A stretch of 64,000 nucleotides of DNA from Vibrio coralliilyticus (GTDB taxonomy: Bacteria > Pseudomonadota > Gammaproteobacteria > Enterobacterales > Vibrionaceae), in assembly GCF_024449095.1 (NCBI RefSeq), contig NZ_CP024627.1:3162001-3226000 (forward strand), written 5' to 3'. Shown here in pieces: positions 37,361 to 47,700 of this stretch. How positions within the stretch are numbered: position 1 is the stretch's first letter; each line of letters begins with the position of its first letter. Under the pieces are notes generated by a model. The model saw nothing but the letters and a program-made list of their open reading frames with translations. It was not told the origin of the DNA and did no database searches. A program made the translations under genes and the position numbers.

Positions 37361-37769
37361 GGTTTGTTAACGTTATCAGTAAAAAACAATATGCGCATCA
37401 TACCTTATGCATTGGGTTTTACTACCAAAAAAGCACTGACTTCGACTCACTAACACTAATTAAGATAAAAACAGATAAATCATATAACAACCCAATGGCG
37501 GCACCACTCAATACTGATATTAATATCAATTAAAACAATGATGTAGACGTATGGAGGGATAATGTACATCAGCACTTTTTATTAATGACAGCTATCTGTT
37601 TAATCGCGCCATAATCCAAAAAAATGGTTAATCACTATCCCCTAACGAAGCAAATCGGATGTTAAGAATGATTCAGCATGAGTCTGAGTGTTGAAATATA
37701 TTCGTAACCTCACCTTAATATTCCAAAAATAGACTCGCGGCTTTTGATAACCAATACCGACGAGTCACG
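37361..37769. other. AT-rich divergent intergenic region
   Basis: This lies between the divergent LuxR-type and PHP-type genes and must hold both promoters. It is AT-rich; I see no RNA gene, repeat or convincing operator. Confidence 0.5.
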
Positions 37770-39377
37770 ATGATAATTCGCAAGCATACTGCCCCTCTCC
37801 TTTTACCCCTCGCCCTACTGTCAGGTTGTGAAGACGAAGAAGCGAAAATAGACCCAACACCCTCAGGTCGATGGGTAACCGGTGATATGCACATCCACTC
37901 CACTGCGTCTGACGGTCATAACTTAATTACATCTGTGCTGGATATTGGCTACAACAAGTACGGAATGGACTATTTAATTTCGACCGATCATGGTGGCTTT
38001 AAGAGTTTTGAAATCTCATCAGACAATATGTGGCGTATGGCTCGCCGAGGCTCATTTATCGTAGACTGGAAAGATCAGCAAGAGCCTCACAACCACGACT
38101 ACGCCAAAGACAACTTTGAACACGCCAAGCACGAACGTGAGTATGCGTTTAACTCCAATATCATGCTGGAGCATCTGAACAATTATCGTCAACAGGAACT
38201 AGCTAGCGATAAGCTGCTATTAAAGGGTATGGAATGGACCGCCCCATACGTGGATGAGCATACCACGCTGTTTATTGATGAGGGCTATCATACTTCCGCA
38301 GAACTCAACAGCTTCCATAACCACTACTTTAAGGGCAACCCGAATGACCAATCCGAGGGTGGAGCCGACAAGCAAAATATGCTGGACGGCGTAGCATACT
38401 TGCAACAAAACCACCCAACAAACAGTTTCTTCACGTTAAACCACCCATCTCGAAAGCATGAGTATCGTATTGAGATTATCCGTGAAATGTTAGCCACAGG
38501 CCCCGATGTCTTTGCTGGTATGGAAGGAGCACCTGGACACCAACGTAATCCTGAGGCGCGAGGCTCATATGAAATGGTCACGCCGATCATGATGACTAAT
38601 ACCCAAGGTGAACACTACAAAGCCTACCATGGTACAACTTATGGCGGTTTTGATTATATGACAGCGAAAGTGGGCGGAGCATGGGACGCTTTATTATCAG
38701 AAGGTCATCAGTTCTCGATTTTCGTCGGCAGTGACTTTCATAGCATGCTCAAAGACTTTTGGCCCGGCGAGTACAGCAAAACCCACTTGTACCTCACTGA
38801 AGAATCTCCACAAGGTATTATTAACGCAATTAAAAGCGGTAAATCTTTTGCTACACATGGTGACCTGATCACCGACCTAGATTTCCATATGACTCAAAAT
38901 GGCAAAAAAGTTGAGATGGGCCGAAGCCAAGCCATTGATCATACTCTGCCAGCAACGGTAAATATTCAATTCACCATGCCAGACAAGAACCATAACGGCG
39001 ATGATGTAAACGTAGAGTTCGTCGATGTCATTATGGGTACGATTACCAATCAGGTATTGCTACCCGGTGATGAAATGTATGACCAGCCATACACAGATCT
39101 GGCCAAAGTCATCCAGAGCTTCGAAAGCGGAACCGAAAGCTGGTTAAGAGAAGGCAATACAGTATCACTGAGCTTTACAATCCCCGCACAAGATAATCCT
39201 TATTATTTGCGCCTGCGAGGTTCAAACACGCCAAAAGGTACGGAAAATTACGTAGATGAGCAAGGTAATCCAATCTCTGATCTCCATAAGGATCAATCAG
39301 ATATTGCCGCGATGGCTTGGAAAGACTTGTGGTTCTACTCTAACCCGATTTACGTTAACCAACCTGCAAGAGACTGA
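37770..39377 (+). CDS. PHP-domain lipoprotein (metallophosphoesterase-like)
   Basis: The 535-residue product has a lipoprotein signal (LLSGC, lipid Cys20) followed by an acidic stretch (EDEEAK). A PHP domain follows: GDMHIHSTASDG with His41 and His43, ISTDHGG at about 71–77, LNHPSRKHE, and the late FVGSDFHSM at about 325–333, which together supply the metal ligands. PHP proteins hydrolyse phosphoesters, but secreted ones are little studied and the substrate is unknown. It is a single gene, divergent from the LuxR-type gene. The start has GACGAG upstream. Confidence 0.85.
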   Translation: MIIRKHTAPLLLPLALLSGCEDEEAKIDPTPSGRWVTGDMHIHSTASDGHNLITSVLDIGYNKYGMDYLISTDHGGFKSFEISSDNMWRMARRGSFIVDWKDQQEPHNHDYAKDNFEHAKHEREYAFNSNIMLEHLNNYRQQELASDKLLLKGMEWTAPYVDEHTTLFIDEGYHTSAELNSFHNHYFKGNPNDQSEGGADKQNMLDGVAYLQQNHPTNSFFTLNHPSRKHEYRIEIIREMLATGPDVFAGMEGAPGHQRNPEARGSYEMVTPIMMTNTQGEHYKAYHGTTYGGFDYMTAKVGGAWDALLSEGHQFSIFVGSDFHSMLKDFWPGEYSKTHLYLTEESPQGIINAIKSGKSFATHGDLITDLDFHMTQNGKKVEMGRSQAIDHTLPATVNIQFTMPDKNHNGDDVNVEFVDVIMGTITNQVLLPGDEMYDQPYTDLAKVIQSFESGTESWLREGNTVSLSFTIPAQDNPYYLRLRGSNTPKGTENYVDEQGNPISDLHKDQSDIAAMAWKDLWFYSNPIYVNQPARD

Positions 39378-39385
39378 CCTAGGCG

Positions 39386-40291
39386 TTAAAAACCGATCAA
39401 GGTCACTTTGCCTTGTGCCATATCTTCAAGCTGACAAGAAAAGTCGACCCTCTTGTCAGCTTCTTTGCTGTATAAGGCCTCAAGCTTTTCAAATGCGGAA
39501 GGTATAAAACTGACATTTTTCAATCTCAGGCTTTTACGTGAATTACTATCCAGAAACGCCAGTGCAGACTTCTCCAATACCTGTTGGCAAGTATCGAGAA
39601 TATCTTTACTCACCAATTTACTATGAATGGCGCGTTGGAGATCTTGCTTGCTGATGGCTGAATTACTGCGAGAGAAAACACAAATCGCATAGATGTCGAG
39701 AATAGCCACCGCGCGCGGCCTTTGCGTTTCGCCATCCTCGTACACGGCAAGCAGGCAAGGGATTTTGCTTTCATCGAACGACTGCTGACGAATATTATTC
39801 AACACTAAGCGGTCACTCACCTCTCGCTTCATCAGCTTTTCCAACTGAGACAATTTAGGCAGCGCGAGCTCTTTTTGCACATCGTTAATGTTTTCCAATG
39901 CCCGCTCGCTTTCTTCTGCCCCCTGAACCAACGGCAAAAGTTTGCGATGCAGCTCTTTATCATCGAAAGGTTTAGACAGTACAAAACTGGCGCCAGCCGC
40001 CTTGGCTTGATTGATTTGCAACTGATCATCAACAGTGGTGATCATGCCCATCTTGATGTCCAACCCCAGCTTTTTGATTTCTTGAATTAAGGTCAACCCT
40101 GTCATGTCCGGCATATACCAATCGGTGAGCACAATCTCTGGTTGCCATTGCTTAGCTTGCTCTAAGGCATCCAGAGCACTGTCTGTTTTCTGGATCGACA
40201 AACGGCGATAACCAAAATTTTCCAGCGCTCGCCGAACAATTTCTAATGTGGCTTTACTGTCATCGACAATCAGGATCTTCACAAATCGCAT
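39386..40291 (-). CDS. Response regulator with an unassigned C-terminal domain
   Basis: The 301-residue product has a receiver domain (residues 1–125): acidic pocket DD10–11, phospho-acceptor Asp57 (VLTDWYMPDMTG), and the conserved Lys at about 107 (LSKPFD). Residues 130–301 form a second domain with no HTH, GGDEF, EAL or HD-GYP motif that I can see, so its output is unknown. No histidine kinase is next to it. It ends 9 bases from the converging PHP gene and diverges from a membrane-anchored coiled-coil gene. Confidence 0.85.
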   Translation of the reverse strand: MRFVKILIVDDSKATLEIVRRALENFGYRRLSIQKTDSALDALEQAKQWQPEIVLTDWYMPDMTGLTLIQEIKKLGLDIKMGMITTVDDQLQINQAKAAGASFVLSKPFDDKELHRKLLPLVQGAEESERALENINDVQKELALPKLSQLEKLMKREVSDRLVLNNIRQQSFDESKIPCLLAVYEDGETQRPRAVAILDIYAICVFSRSNSAISKQDLQRAIHSKLVSKDILDTCQQVLEKSALAFLDSNSRKSLRLKNVSFIPSAFEKLEALYSKEADKRVDFSCQLEDMAQGKVTLIGF

Positions 40292-40387
40292 TCTACTCTA
40301 GCTGGGGACTGTCTAAATTATAGGCACAATTTGTGATGACAACTAAACTTAGACTCTAACAGGATTCAAAAAACATGGAATGAGTTC

Positions 40388-41158
40388 ATGGATTTAGCAC
40401 CTCTTCTCACAGCAGAGAACCTCGTCGCCCTAGCGATCGATATGGGTCTTTTTATTCTGCTAGTCTGGTTTGTGATATTACTTTTGATACTGCGTGAGTT
40501 TCGCCATTTTGCGCGAGAGGTCGTTCATGGCCAAAATATGGACCGCAATACCTATGAACTGTGCCAACAGTCGGTTGACAGTGCCTTGAACTACACCGCA
40601 GAAAATAGTGACACATTGAATGACCTGATCATTATTCAGCAAGCATTAGAGGCACAAGTATCGCAAATCAAATCGGCTAATGAAGGAGGGCTAAGTGCTC
40701 AAGATCAGGAATCCATCGAAGACCTCAACCAAAAACTGAGTAAATCACATCAATTGATAAAAAAACTCAAAGGTGACCTCAACCGCAGCATTAAAGGGCT
40801 AAGAAAAGCCAAGAACAAACTCCTGAAGCAATCGGATACCGTAGAGAGCCTGCAACAAGAAAAAGAGCAACTAGAGAAACAGTTCGAGCAGCTTGAGCAA
40901 GAGTATGTCCAGATCAGTGAAGCTGGCGGCTTCAATAAGCTCGAACAAGACTATCAGCAAGAAAGACAACAATTGCTCGGCATCATAGAGACGTATAAGA
41001 AGAAAGCGGCTGAGAAAGGTGACATCGGTGAAGTGCGAACCCAACTTGAAGCTGTGCAGCAGCAACTGCACCACATCACCAAAGAGAAAGACTTTGTCGA
41101 GAAGAAATACCTCGACTTAATTAAAGAGAGTGAAGAAAAAAACCAGTCACCCACTTAG
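40388..41158 (+). CDS. Membrane-anchored coiled-coil protein of unknown function
   Basis: The 256-residue product has one membrane segment near the N-terminus (about residues 13–36, MGLFILLVWFVILLLILREF) and then mostly charged, Gln/Glu/Lys-rich heptads from residue 70 to the end, which is a long coiled coil. It would be anchored in the inner membrane with the coil in the cytoplasm. I do not recognise a family. It is divergent from the response regulator, with 96 bases between, which hints at joint function. Confidence 0.7.
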   Translation: MDLAPLLTAENLVALAIDMGLFILLVWFVILLLILREFRHFAREVVHGQNMDRNTYELCQQSVDSALNYTAENSDTLNDLIIIQQALEAQVSQIKSANEGGLSAQDQESIEDLNQKLSKSHQLIKKLKGDLNRSIKGLRKAKNKLLKQSDTVESLQQEKEQLEKQFEQLEQEYVQISEAGGFNKLEQDYQQERQQLLGIIETYKKKAAEKGDIGEVRTQLEAVQQQLHHITKEKDFVEKKYLDLIKESEEKNQSPT

Positions 41159-41172
41159 CTACTGGTTGATTG

Positions 41173-42081
41173 CTATTTCACACACATCACATTCAGCAAA
41201 GATGTGCCCTTCAGGTGATTAACTTTACCACTGTAGAATAAACCAATTCGATCCGCGCCCCAGTAAGGCAAATGCATTGGCCATTTATCTCGTGACATAA
41301 CGTCAGCATTGAGCAAGGCTTGCCACTCTTTTTCCGTCGCCAAACGCATTCCCATTCGATAGCAAGTCTTATAAGCCATTTCATAATCCATGCGATTCCA
41401 AGGCAGTTCATGTTCCATATAGAACTGATCGTTACCAAACATGCTATACGGCACCTTATACTCGACACCGTTTATGTTGGCGTGCTGACGAATCGCCACC
41501 CCTTGGTTTCGCGGTTGTTCCGGCTTCGCTTGGGCTAAAGTTTTAGGCTCAGGTTTACTTGGTGCAGGAAGAACCGTTGTTTTTTGCTGTGCCACTTTAG
41601 TAGGTGGCTTGGCCGCCGACTTAGTAACTGGGACAGCTTTGGCCGTTGGTGCACCTTTCACGATTTCACGAATAAAAGCTTCTTTGTAATCCGGTAATTT
41701 TTTGACTTTAGCCAGATCGGACTTTGCTTCAGAAAAAGCTTTATACGGGCCAATCAAACAACGATACGCCTTCCCCTCTGGCTTAGCCCATACATCCGCA
41801 CTGATGTGTTGATATATTTTCTTCGCTTCAGGCAAAGCCAGAGGCTTGCCATACACACCACACTGAATCCAGAAATAAGACGCCTGACCTTTTGGTTTTT
41901 GTTTTCCCCACATCCCCTTACCAATCGGGCAAGCAGCATCGAGCAAAGGCAAGGTGTCGCTAGAGGCCTGAGTTGCATCACACAAAAATTCTTCCGCATA
42001 GGCCGGAGCAGACTGCATTGGTAAAGCGAATACCGCAATGCTCATAAGTGCGATTAAAGGTCGCCTAAATGTAACGGCCAT
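41173..42081 (-). CDS. SPOR-domain-like periplasmic protein
   Basis: The 302-residue product has a signal peptide (cleavage near SAPAYA) and a SPOR-like domain at about residues 60–135 (WIQCGVYGKPLALPEAKKIY, AYRCLIGPYKAFSEAKSDLAKVKK), which typically binds denuded glycan strands at the septum. A Pro/Ala/Lys linker of about 60 residues follows, then a C-terminal domain (NGVEYKVPYSMFGND to the end) whose role is not known to me. I chose the ATG at 42081 with GGGAACGAG before it; the ATG 12 bases earlier is also possible. Confidence 0.75.
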   Translation of the reverse strand: MAVTFRRPLIALMSIAVFALPMQSAPAYAEEFLCDATQASSDTLPLLDAACPIGKGMWGKQKPKGQASYFWIQCGVYGKPLALPEAKKIYQHISADVWAKPEGKAYRCLIGPYKAFSEAKSDLAKVKKLPDYKEAFIREIVKGAPTAKAVPVTKSAAKPPTKVAQQKTTVLPAPSKPEPKTLAQAKPEQPRNQGVAIRQHANINGVEYKVPYSMFGNDQFYMEHELPWNRMDYEMAYKTCYRMGMRLATEKEWQALLNADVMSRDKWPMHLPYWGADRIGLFYSGKVNHLKGTSLLNVMCVK

Positions 42082-42186
42082 TCTCGTTCCCATATTCTTT
42101 ATTTAAACCTTAAATTCGATGTCCATACTCTAAACGATAGAGTGCATTATTGACGACTCACTACTAAAAAAATTCAGATGCAAAAA

Positions 42187-42217
42187 AAGAGCCGTAACAT
42201 GTTACGGCTCTTAGTGT
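42187..42217 (-). terminator. Terminator of the peptide ABC-transporter operon
   Basis: A perfect 26-base palindrome (13-bp arms, AAGAGCCGTAACA and its complement) is followed by a run of Ts on the minus strand. It lies 40 bases beyond the stop of the last ABC-transporter gene. Confidence 0.85.
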
Positions 42218-42251
42218 AGTGAGGTTTTTATAACCAAATCTTAGGCTTGGA

Positions 42252-43190
42252 TCACCCTTTGTAGATTTTCGGGTTAAATACATCACGTAGCCAGTCACCC
42301 AATAGATTGATAACCAACACTAGTGTCACCAGAACGACACCTGGGAAAGCCGTAATCCACCAAGCTCCTGAGAAGATGTAGTTAAAGCCGATACTGATCA
42401 GAGCGCCAAGTGATGGTTGATCTACCGGAAGGCCTAAGCCAAGGAAAGAAAGTGCCGCTTCTGACATGATGGCGTTTGCCACCTGAACCGTCGAGATAAC
42501 CAAGATAGGCGACAAACAGTTCGGCAGAATATGGCGGAACATGATACGAGGAGCTTTAAAGCCCATGACTCGTGCAGCTTCCACGTATTCTTTCTTCTTC
42601 TCCGCCAAAACCGAAGCACGAATAGTTCGCGCATACTGCGGCCATTCTGCTACACCGATGATCACCACCAGCATAATTACCGCATACTGGGCGTAAAAGT
42701 CACTACCGAAGCTGGCTTTGAAGATAGCCGACACTATGATCGCCACCATCATCGTAGAGAATGACAGCTGGACATCAGCAAAGCGCATCAGGAAGCTATC
42801 GATACGGCCACCGAAGTAACCCGCCGACAGGCCAATCACGATACCTAGTATCAATTGTAAGCCGACCGCCAAAAAGCCAATCGTCAATGACAAGCGAGAA
42901 CCGTAAAGTATGGTTGAAAGGATGTCACGACCTTGCTCATCGGTACCAAGCACAAATCGCTCGTCACCGTCTTCCATCCAAGAAGGTGGCAATTCTGAGT
43001 CCATGATATCGATAGACGCGAGATCATACGGGTCAGTTGGCGACAACACTGGTGCAGCAAGTGCCATTACGAGGAATAACATAAACACGGTAAAGCTGGC
43101 CATCGCCACCTTGTCGCGTTTGAAATAATAAAGAAAATCCGATTGTTTGAAACGCTCCCAACGAGAAGGAGCAGCTACTGTTTGACTCAT
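42252..43190 (-). CDS. Peptide ABC-transporter permease, DppC/OppC type
   Basis: The 312-residue product is the C-type permease of a di/oligopeptide importer. It has six or so membrane segments, a typical N-terminal region (LAAPVLSPTDPYDLASID), and the EAA-loop EYVEAARVMGFKAPRIMFRHILP (about residues 202–224) that docks to the ATPase. AAAGGAG for its start lies in the end of the permease gene before it (2 bases between). It is the last gene of the operon ATPase–binding protein–permease–permease. Confidence 0.93.
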   Translation of the reverse strand: MSQTVAAPSRWERFKQSDFLYYFKRDKVAMASFTVFMLFLVMALAAPVLSPTDPYDLASIDIMDSELPPSWMEDGDERFVLGTDEQGRDILSTILYGSRLSLTIGFLAVGLQLILGIVIGLSAGYFGGRIDSFLMRFADVQLSFSTMMVAIIVSAIFKASFGSDFYAQYAVIMLVVIIGVAEWPQYARTIRASVLAEKKKEYVEAARVMGFKAPRIMFRHILPNCLSPILVISTVQVANAIMSEAALSFLGLGLPVDQPSLGALISIGFNYIFSGAWWITAFPGVVLVTLVLVINLLGDWLRDVFNPKIYKG

Positions 43191-43192
43191 GA

Positions 43193-44170
43193 TTATGCTC
43201 CTTTGCTTGTCAGGTTAACAGTCGGGTTGATGATACCGTATAGCAAATCCACAATGGTGTTAGTGACTACGAAAATCAGACCAACGAAAATTACGTAGGC
43301 GGTGATCAGCGGCGTATCCACACGGTTGATGGCTTCTAGGAAAAGGAAACCAGTACCCGGCCACTGGAACACAGTTTCGGTCAGAATGGTGTAGGCCACC
43401 ATAGTACCGATTTGTACACCACCAACCGTCAACACAGGCAACATGGTATTTTTCAGGGCATGCTGGTAATAGATTTTATTAAGAGCAAGGCCTTTAGCCT
43501 TACCAAATTTAATGTACTCAGAGCTCAGCACTTCCAGCATTTCAGAGCGCACTAGGCGAATAAATAATGGCAGCATGATGGACGCCAGCGCAATACATGG
43601 CAGGATTAAGTGTGCAAGGCCATCAAGAGTAAAGTAGCCAGATTCCCAGCCGAGCACATTGGCGGTTTCTCCCCGACCATAGGACGGTAGCCAGCCAAGT
43701 TCAATTGAGAAGACATACATCAACATTATCGCGGTCAAAAAGACCGGAATAGAGATCCCGATACTACTGAACGCCATCACCACTTTGGTAAAGATACTTT
43801 TCGGGTGAATTGCCGAGTAAACGCCGAGAGGAATTGAACAAACAATGATGATCACTGTGGCACCAAACACCAATTCTAGTGTCGCCACCAATTTATCGAG
43901 AATTACTTCAACCGCTGGACGCTTGAAGAAATAAGAAGTCCCTAAGTCACCTTGTAGCGCAGCGCCAACAAAGCGAGTGTATTTCGTAATGAAGGGATCG
44001 TTAAGGCCGAGCTCATCACGGAGAGCTTGACGCTCCGCTTCAGAAACCGATTGACCAACAAGCTCACGCAACGGGTCACCCAGATTATCCTGAATGGCAA
44101 ACGCCACCAAACTGATCACAAACATCACTATCAGTGCCTGAAACAGGCGCTTGACCAGAAACGAAAACAT
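43193..44170 (-). CDS. Peptide ABC-transporter permease, DppB/OppB type
   Basis: The 325-residue product is the B-type permease, with an N-terminal membrane segment (LFQALIVMFVISLVAFAI), the large periplasmic loop with DPFITKYTRFVGAALQGDLG, and the EAA-loop EYIKFGKAKGLALNKIYYQHALKN (about residues 216–239). It pairs with the next gene to form the channel. It is 176 bases downstream of the binding-protein gene, with a hairpin in the gap. Confidence 0.93.
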   Translation of the reverse strand: MFSFLVKRLFQALIVMFVISLVAFAIQDNLGDPLRELVGQSVSEAERQALRDELGLNDPFITKYTRFVGAALQGDLGTSYFFKRPAVEVILDKLVATLELVFGATVIIIVCSIPLGVYSAIHPKSIFTKVVMAFSSIGISIPVFLTAIMLMYVFSIELGWLPSYGRGETANVLGWESGYFTLDGLAHLILPCIALASIMLPLFIRLVRSEMLEVLSSEYIKFGKAKGLALNKIYYQHALKNTMLPVLTVGGVQIGTMVAYTILTETVFQWPGTGFLFLEAINRVDTPLITAYVIFVGLIFVVTNTIVDLLYGIINPTVNLTSKGA

Positions 44171-44296
44171 TCCTTGCCCCTTTAACTTTCCGTAGATTTC
44201 AGTCTGCTAAACCAGAAAAACTCATCTGATCGCACTTTCAGTCTGAAAAATGGCACCTAACCCGACTGAAACAAAGCTAAGCACCAAAAAATTAAG

Positions 44297-44323
44297 TATT
44301 GGCACCCGAAAAGGGTGCCAATA
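44297..44323 (-). terminator. Hairpin between binding-protein and permease genes
   Basis: An 11-bp stem (TATTGGCACCC/GGGTGCCAATA) with a 5-base loop is followed on the minus strand by a T-rich stretch (CTTAATTTTTT). Such partial terminators make the binding protein more abundant than the permeases. Confidence 0.7.
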
Positions 44324-44346
44324 TTCCAACTTAATTCTGTGAGGGG

Positions 44347-45897
44347 TTATTTCACCACCAAGTCACCGAAGTAAGGGAAGTTCATCGCGTTCACGATTGG
44401 CGCGATATCAACGTTAGATTTTGCACCCCAAGCAAGGTTCTGCCAGTGTAGAGGAACAAACGCCGCTTCGTTGTACAGCGTTGCTTCTACTTTCTGAAGC
44501 ATCTCTGCACGCTTAGCTGGGTCCGTTTCTACGTTTGACGCGTTAACCAACTTATCCACTTCTGGGTTCGAGTAGTGGCCACAGTTGTATTGGCCTTTAC
44601 CTGTTGCTTCATCACGTGTCATGGTTAGGAACTCAGAGAAGTTCGCTGAATCTTCTGTATCTGAGTGCCAACCAATCATCAGCATGTCAGCCGCACACTT
44701 GTCGAACTCTGGCCAGTATTGCGCTTTAGGCATAGTCTTCAGATCCACTTTGATACCGATCTTAGACAGCATGGCCGCAGCAGCCTGAGCAATTTTCGCA
44801 TCGTTTACGTAGCGGTTATTTGGCGCCATCATTGTTAGCGTGAAGCCTTTCTCGTAACCCGCTTCCTTCATCAGCTCTTTGGCTTTCTTCAGATCATAGC
44901 GTGGCACTAGGTCAGCTTGGTAACCAGCGTAACCTTCTGGGCCTTGCTGACCAGCAACCGTGGCAAAGCCTTTCATGATTTTCTTCACAATGCCTTCGTT
45001 GTTGATCGCGTGAACAATCGCCTGGCGAACACGAACGTCTTTCAGTGCTTCATTACTGTTTTGGTTCATTTGGAACGTGATGATACGTGTACCTGGTAAT
45101 GTCACTAGGTCTACGTTCTTCGCCCCTTTGACACGCTTGTGATCGTTTGGCGCCACCGGTGCAATCATGTCTACATCACCAGAAAGTAGCGCGGCAACAC
45201 GTGTCGCGTCTTCTTTGATTGGTACAAGTGTTAGCTTATCTACGTTACCTGTGTCTTTGTCCCAGTAATCACCAAAACGCTCAAATGTGACTTTTACACC
45301 TTGCTCACGCTGAGTAACGATAAACGGACCAGTACCAGAAACGTTCGTTGAAGCGAACGAGTTACCGTGCTTCACCACTTCCGCTTTGTCTTTGCCATCT
45401 TCTGTCTTACCAGAGTAGAACTTGCTGTCCATCGGGAAGATGTAAGTTGCCGTTTGTAGAACTAGTGGGTAAGCCCCTTTCGAGATTAGCTCAACCGTAT
45501 AGTCGTCTACTTTTACCATCTTCTCGTATGGTTCGAAGATAGCTTTGAAGTCAGGAGAGTCTTTCAGACGGTCAAACGTCCAAACTACGTCGTCAGCCGT
45601 CAGTTCGTTACCAGAGTGGAACTTCACGCCTTTGCGCAATTGGAAGCGGAAAGTTGTGTCATCAACACGTTCCCATTTCTCAGCTAGGCGAGGTTCAAAA
45701 TCAAACTTTTGTGTGTAACGAACTAGTGGATCAAACACCATGTGAGACATTTGCAGAGTACCGCCTGATAGCTGCTCATGCGGGTCCAGAGATACTGGGT
45801 CAGCATCGTAAGCCACTGTGATATCTGCTGCTGCTGCGCTAAAGCTCAAGCCAGCTGCCATTAAAGCCACTGCTAGTTTGCTTTTCATGGTTTTCAT
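44347..45897 (-). CDS. Peptide-binding periplasmic protein, DppA/OppA type
   Basis: The 516-residue product is a family 5 extracellular solute-binding protein. It has a signal peptide (MKTMKSKLAVALMAAGLSFS, cleavage after AAA before DITVAY), the family motif FHSGNELTADDVVWTFDRLKD at about residues 90–110, and YGKDNCGHYSNPEV-like C-terminal parts. It gathers di- or oligopeptides in the periplasm; which peptides is not clear. I chose the ATG at 45897, with AAGGAG 7 bases before it; a longer frame would spoil the signal peptide. Confidence 0.92.
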   Translation of the reverse strand: MKTMKSKLAVALMAAGLSFSAAAADITVAYDADPVSLDPHEQLSGGTLQMSHMVFDPLVRYTQKFDFEPRLAEKWERVDDTTFRFQLRKGVKFHSGNELTADDVVWTFDRLKDSPDFKAIFEPYEKMVKVDDYTVELISKGAYPLVLQTATYIFPMDSKFYSGKTEDGKDKAEVVKHGNSFASTNVSGTGPFIVTQREQGVKVTFERFGDYWDKDTGNVDKLTLVPIKEDATRVAALLSGDVDMIAPVAPNDHKRVKGAKNVDLVTLPGTRIITFQMNQNSNEALKDVRVRQAIVHAINNEGIVKKIMKGFATVAGQQGPEGYAGYQADLVPRYDLKKAKELMKEAGYEKGFTLTMMAPNNRYVNDAKIAQAAAAMLSKIGIKVDLKTMPKAQYWPEFDKCAADMLMIGWHSDTEDSANFSEFLTMTRDEATGKGQYNCGHYSNPEVDKLVNASNVETDPAKRAEMLQKVEATLYNEAAFVPLHWQNLAWGAKSNVDIAPIVNAMNFPYFGDLVVK

Positions 45898-45984
45898 TGC
45901 ATAACTCCTTATGCGGGATTCATCCCTAGTTGTTGTGTTTGCTTCTGTTTGGTCACCCAAGTACATCTGGGTAATGTCTACGAC

Positions 45985-47700
45985 TTACGCCGTTTTTACT
46001 TCTTCTCTTAAACCTGTAAATTCAGGCATTAAAGAAATCAGTTGTTGACTGTATTCATGCTGTGGTGAATTGAACAGCTGCTCGGTTGGCGCAACTTCCA
46101 ATAGTGTTCCCATTTGCATCACACCCACTCGATCGCACATTTGGCGAATCACAGGGAGATCGTGACTGATAAACAACATGGTGAGATTTAACTCATCTTG
46201 TAAGTCTTTTAATAGGTTAAGAATTTGTGCCTGAACCGATACATCCAGTGCGGACGTTGGTTCATCACAAATCAGAAGACGTGGACGAGTCGCTAGAGCA
46301 CGCGCAATCGAAATGCGCTGACGCTGACCACCTGAGAATTCATGTGGATACTTCACACCAGCCATCTTTCCCAAACCAACGTGATCAAGCAGATCGTTGA
46401 CGATCTGTCTGGTTTCCGTTTCATCGCGGGTTAACTTATGAAAACGGATTGGCTCAGCAATGATGTCAAAGATCTTCATCCGTGGGTTCATAGATGTGTA
46501 TGGGTTCTGAAACACCATCTGCATCTGACGACGAAGTGGACGACGCTCCTTTTCAGATTTTAGCGAAGTCAGATCAATACCTTCAAAAGTAACCTTGCCT
46601 GAGTTTGGCTGATACAGACCCGCAATCACACGTGCAATGGTTGACTTACCCGAGCCCGATTCACCCACCAAACCGAAGGTTTCCCCTTCGAAAACTTCAA
46701 AGCTGACATTGTTCGATGCCTGCACGTACTCACGACGGCTTTCAAACAATGAATCCTTGGTGGTAAAGCGAAGATTGACATTCTCTACGGTCAACAATGA
46801 ACCTGTGTATTCACGATGATCCTGACTTTGGCCTAGCCAATGATTTTTCACATCCAAAGGCGCCATCTCATGAGCTTCTTCGATGTAACTCACCAGAGGG
46901 AAACGCTCAAGCTTCATATCTGAGCGAGGAACAGCAGAAATCAAGCTGCGAGTATATGAATGGTCAGGATCGCCTAATACTTTTGCTGTCGGGCCAAACT
47001 CAACTAAGTCGCCTCGATACATGACCGCAACACGATCCGTGACATTAGAAACCACACCCATATCGTGGGTGACCAACATACAACCAACATTATTCTTGAT
47101 ACACAATTCGCGGATCAGGCTCAGAATTTGGTCTTGAATAGAGACGTCCAACGCCGTGGTCGGTTCGTCAGCGATGATCAAATCAGGCTCACCGGCAAGT
47201 GCAATAGCAATAACAACACGTTGGCGCATACCACCTGAGAATTGGTGAGGGTACTGCTTAAGGCGATTTTCTGGCTGTGGAATACCGACTTGCTGCATTA
47301 AAGATAAGGCACGCTGATAAGCTTCTTCATCTGACACATTCATGTTGGCGTGAATAGTCTCTTTCAGCTGGTGCTCAACCGTAAATAGCGGGTTAAGGGA
47401 AGTCATTGGATCTTGAAAAATAAACCCAATTTTTGAGCCTCGAACTTGTCGCATCTCTTCAGCCGATAAACCGGAGATCAACTCACCGTCCAAATAGACA
47501 TCACCACTGGCGATACGGCCAGGAGGGCTAAGCAAATCGATCACAGCGTTACCAACTGTTGACTTACCCGCACCAGATTCCCCAACCACACCCACGATTT
47601 CGCCTCGCTCAATATTGAGCGATAACGATTTAACCGCTGCATGCACACCATGACGCGACGGGTATTCAATACGAAGATTTTTAACTTCTAAGAGTGACAT
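45985..47700 (-). CDS. Fused dual-ATPase of the peptide ABC transporter
   Basis: The 571-residue product has two ABC ATPase domains in one chain, equal to DppD plus DppF. Walker A motifs are GESGAGKST (about residues 39–47) and GESGSGKST (about 334–342); ABC signatures are FSGGMRQR and FSGGQRQR, each followed by a Walker B ([16 protein letters not shown]). It powers the importer. It is the first gene of the operon. I chose the ATG at 47700 ([15 protein letters not shown]) because the domain begins there and AGAGG lies upstream. Confidence 0.92.
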   Translation of the reverse strand: MSLLEVKNLRIEYPSRHGVHAAVKSLSLNIERGEIVGVVGESGAGKSTVGNAVIDLLSPPGRIASGDVYLDGELISGLSAEEMRQVRGSKIGFIFQDPMTSLNPLFTVEHQLKETIHANMNVSDEEAYQRALSLMQQVGIPQPENRLKQYPHQFSGGMRQRVVIAIALAGEPDLIIADEPTTALDVSIQDQILSLIRELCIKNNVGCMLVTHDMGVVSNVTDRVAVMYRGDLVEFGPTAKVLGDPDHSYTRSLISAVPRSDMKLERFPLVSYIEEAHEMAPLDVKNHWLGQSQDHREYTGSLLTVENVNLRFTTKDSLFESRREYVQASNNVSFEVFEGETFGLVGESGSGKSTIARVIAGLYQPNSGKVTFEGIDLTSLKSEKERRPLRRQMQMVFQNPYTSMNPRMKIFDIIAEPIRFHKLTRDETETRQIVNDLLDHVGLGKMAGVKYPHEFSGGQRQRISIARALATRPRLLICDEPTSALDVSVQAQILNLLKDLQDELNLTMLFISHDLPVIRQMCDRVGVMQMGTLLEVAPTEQLFNSPQHEYSQQLISLMPEFTGLREEVKTA

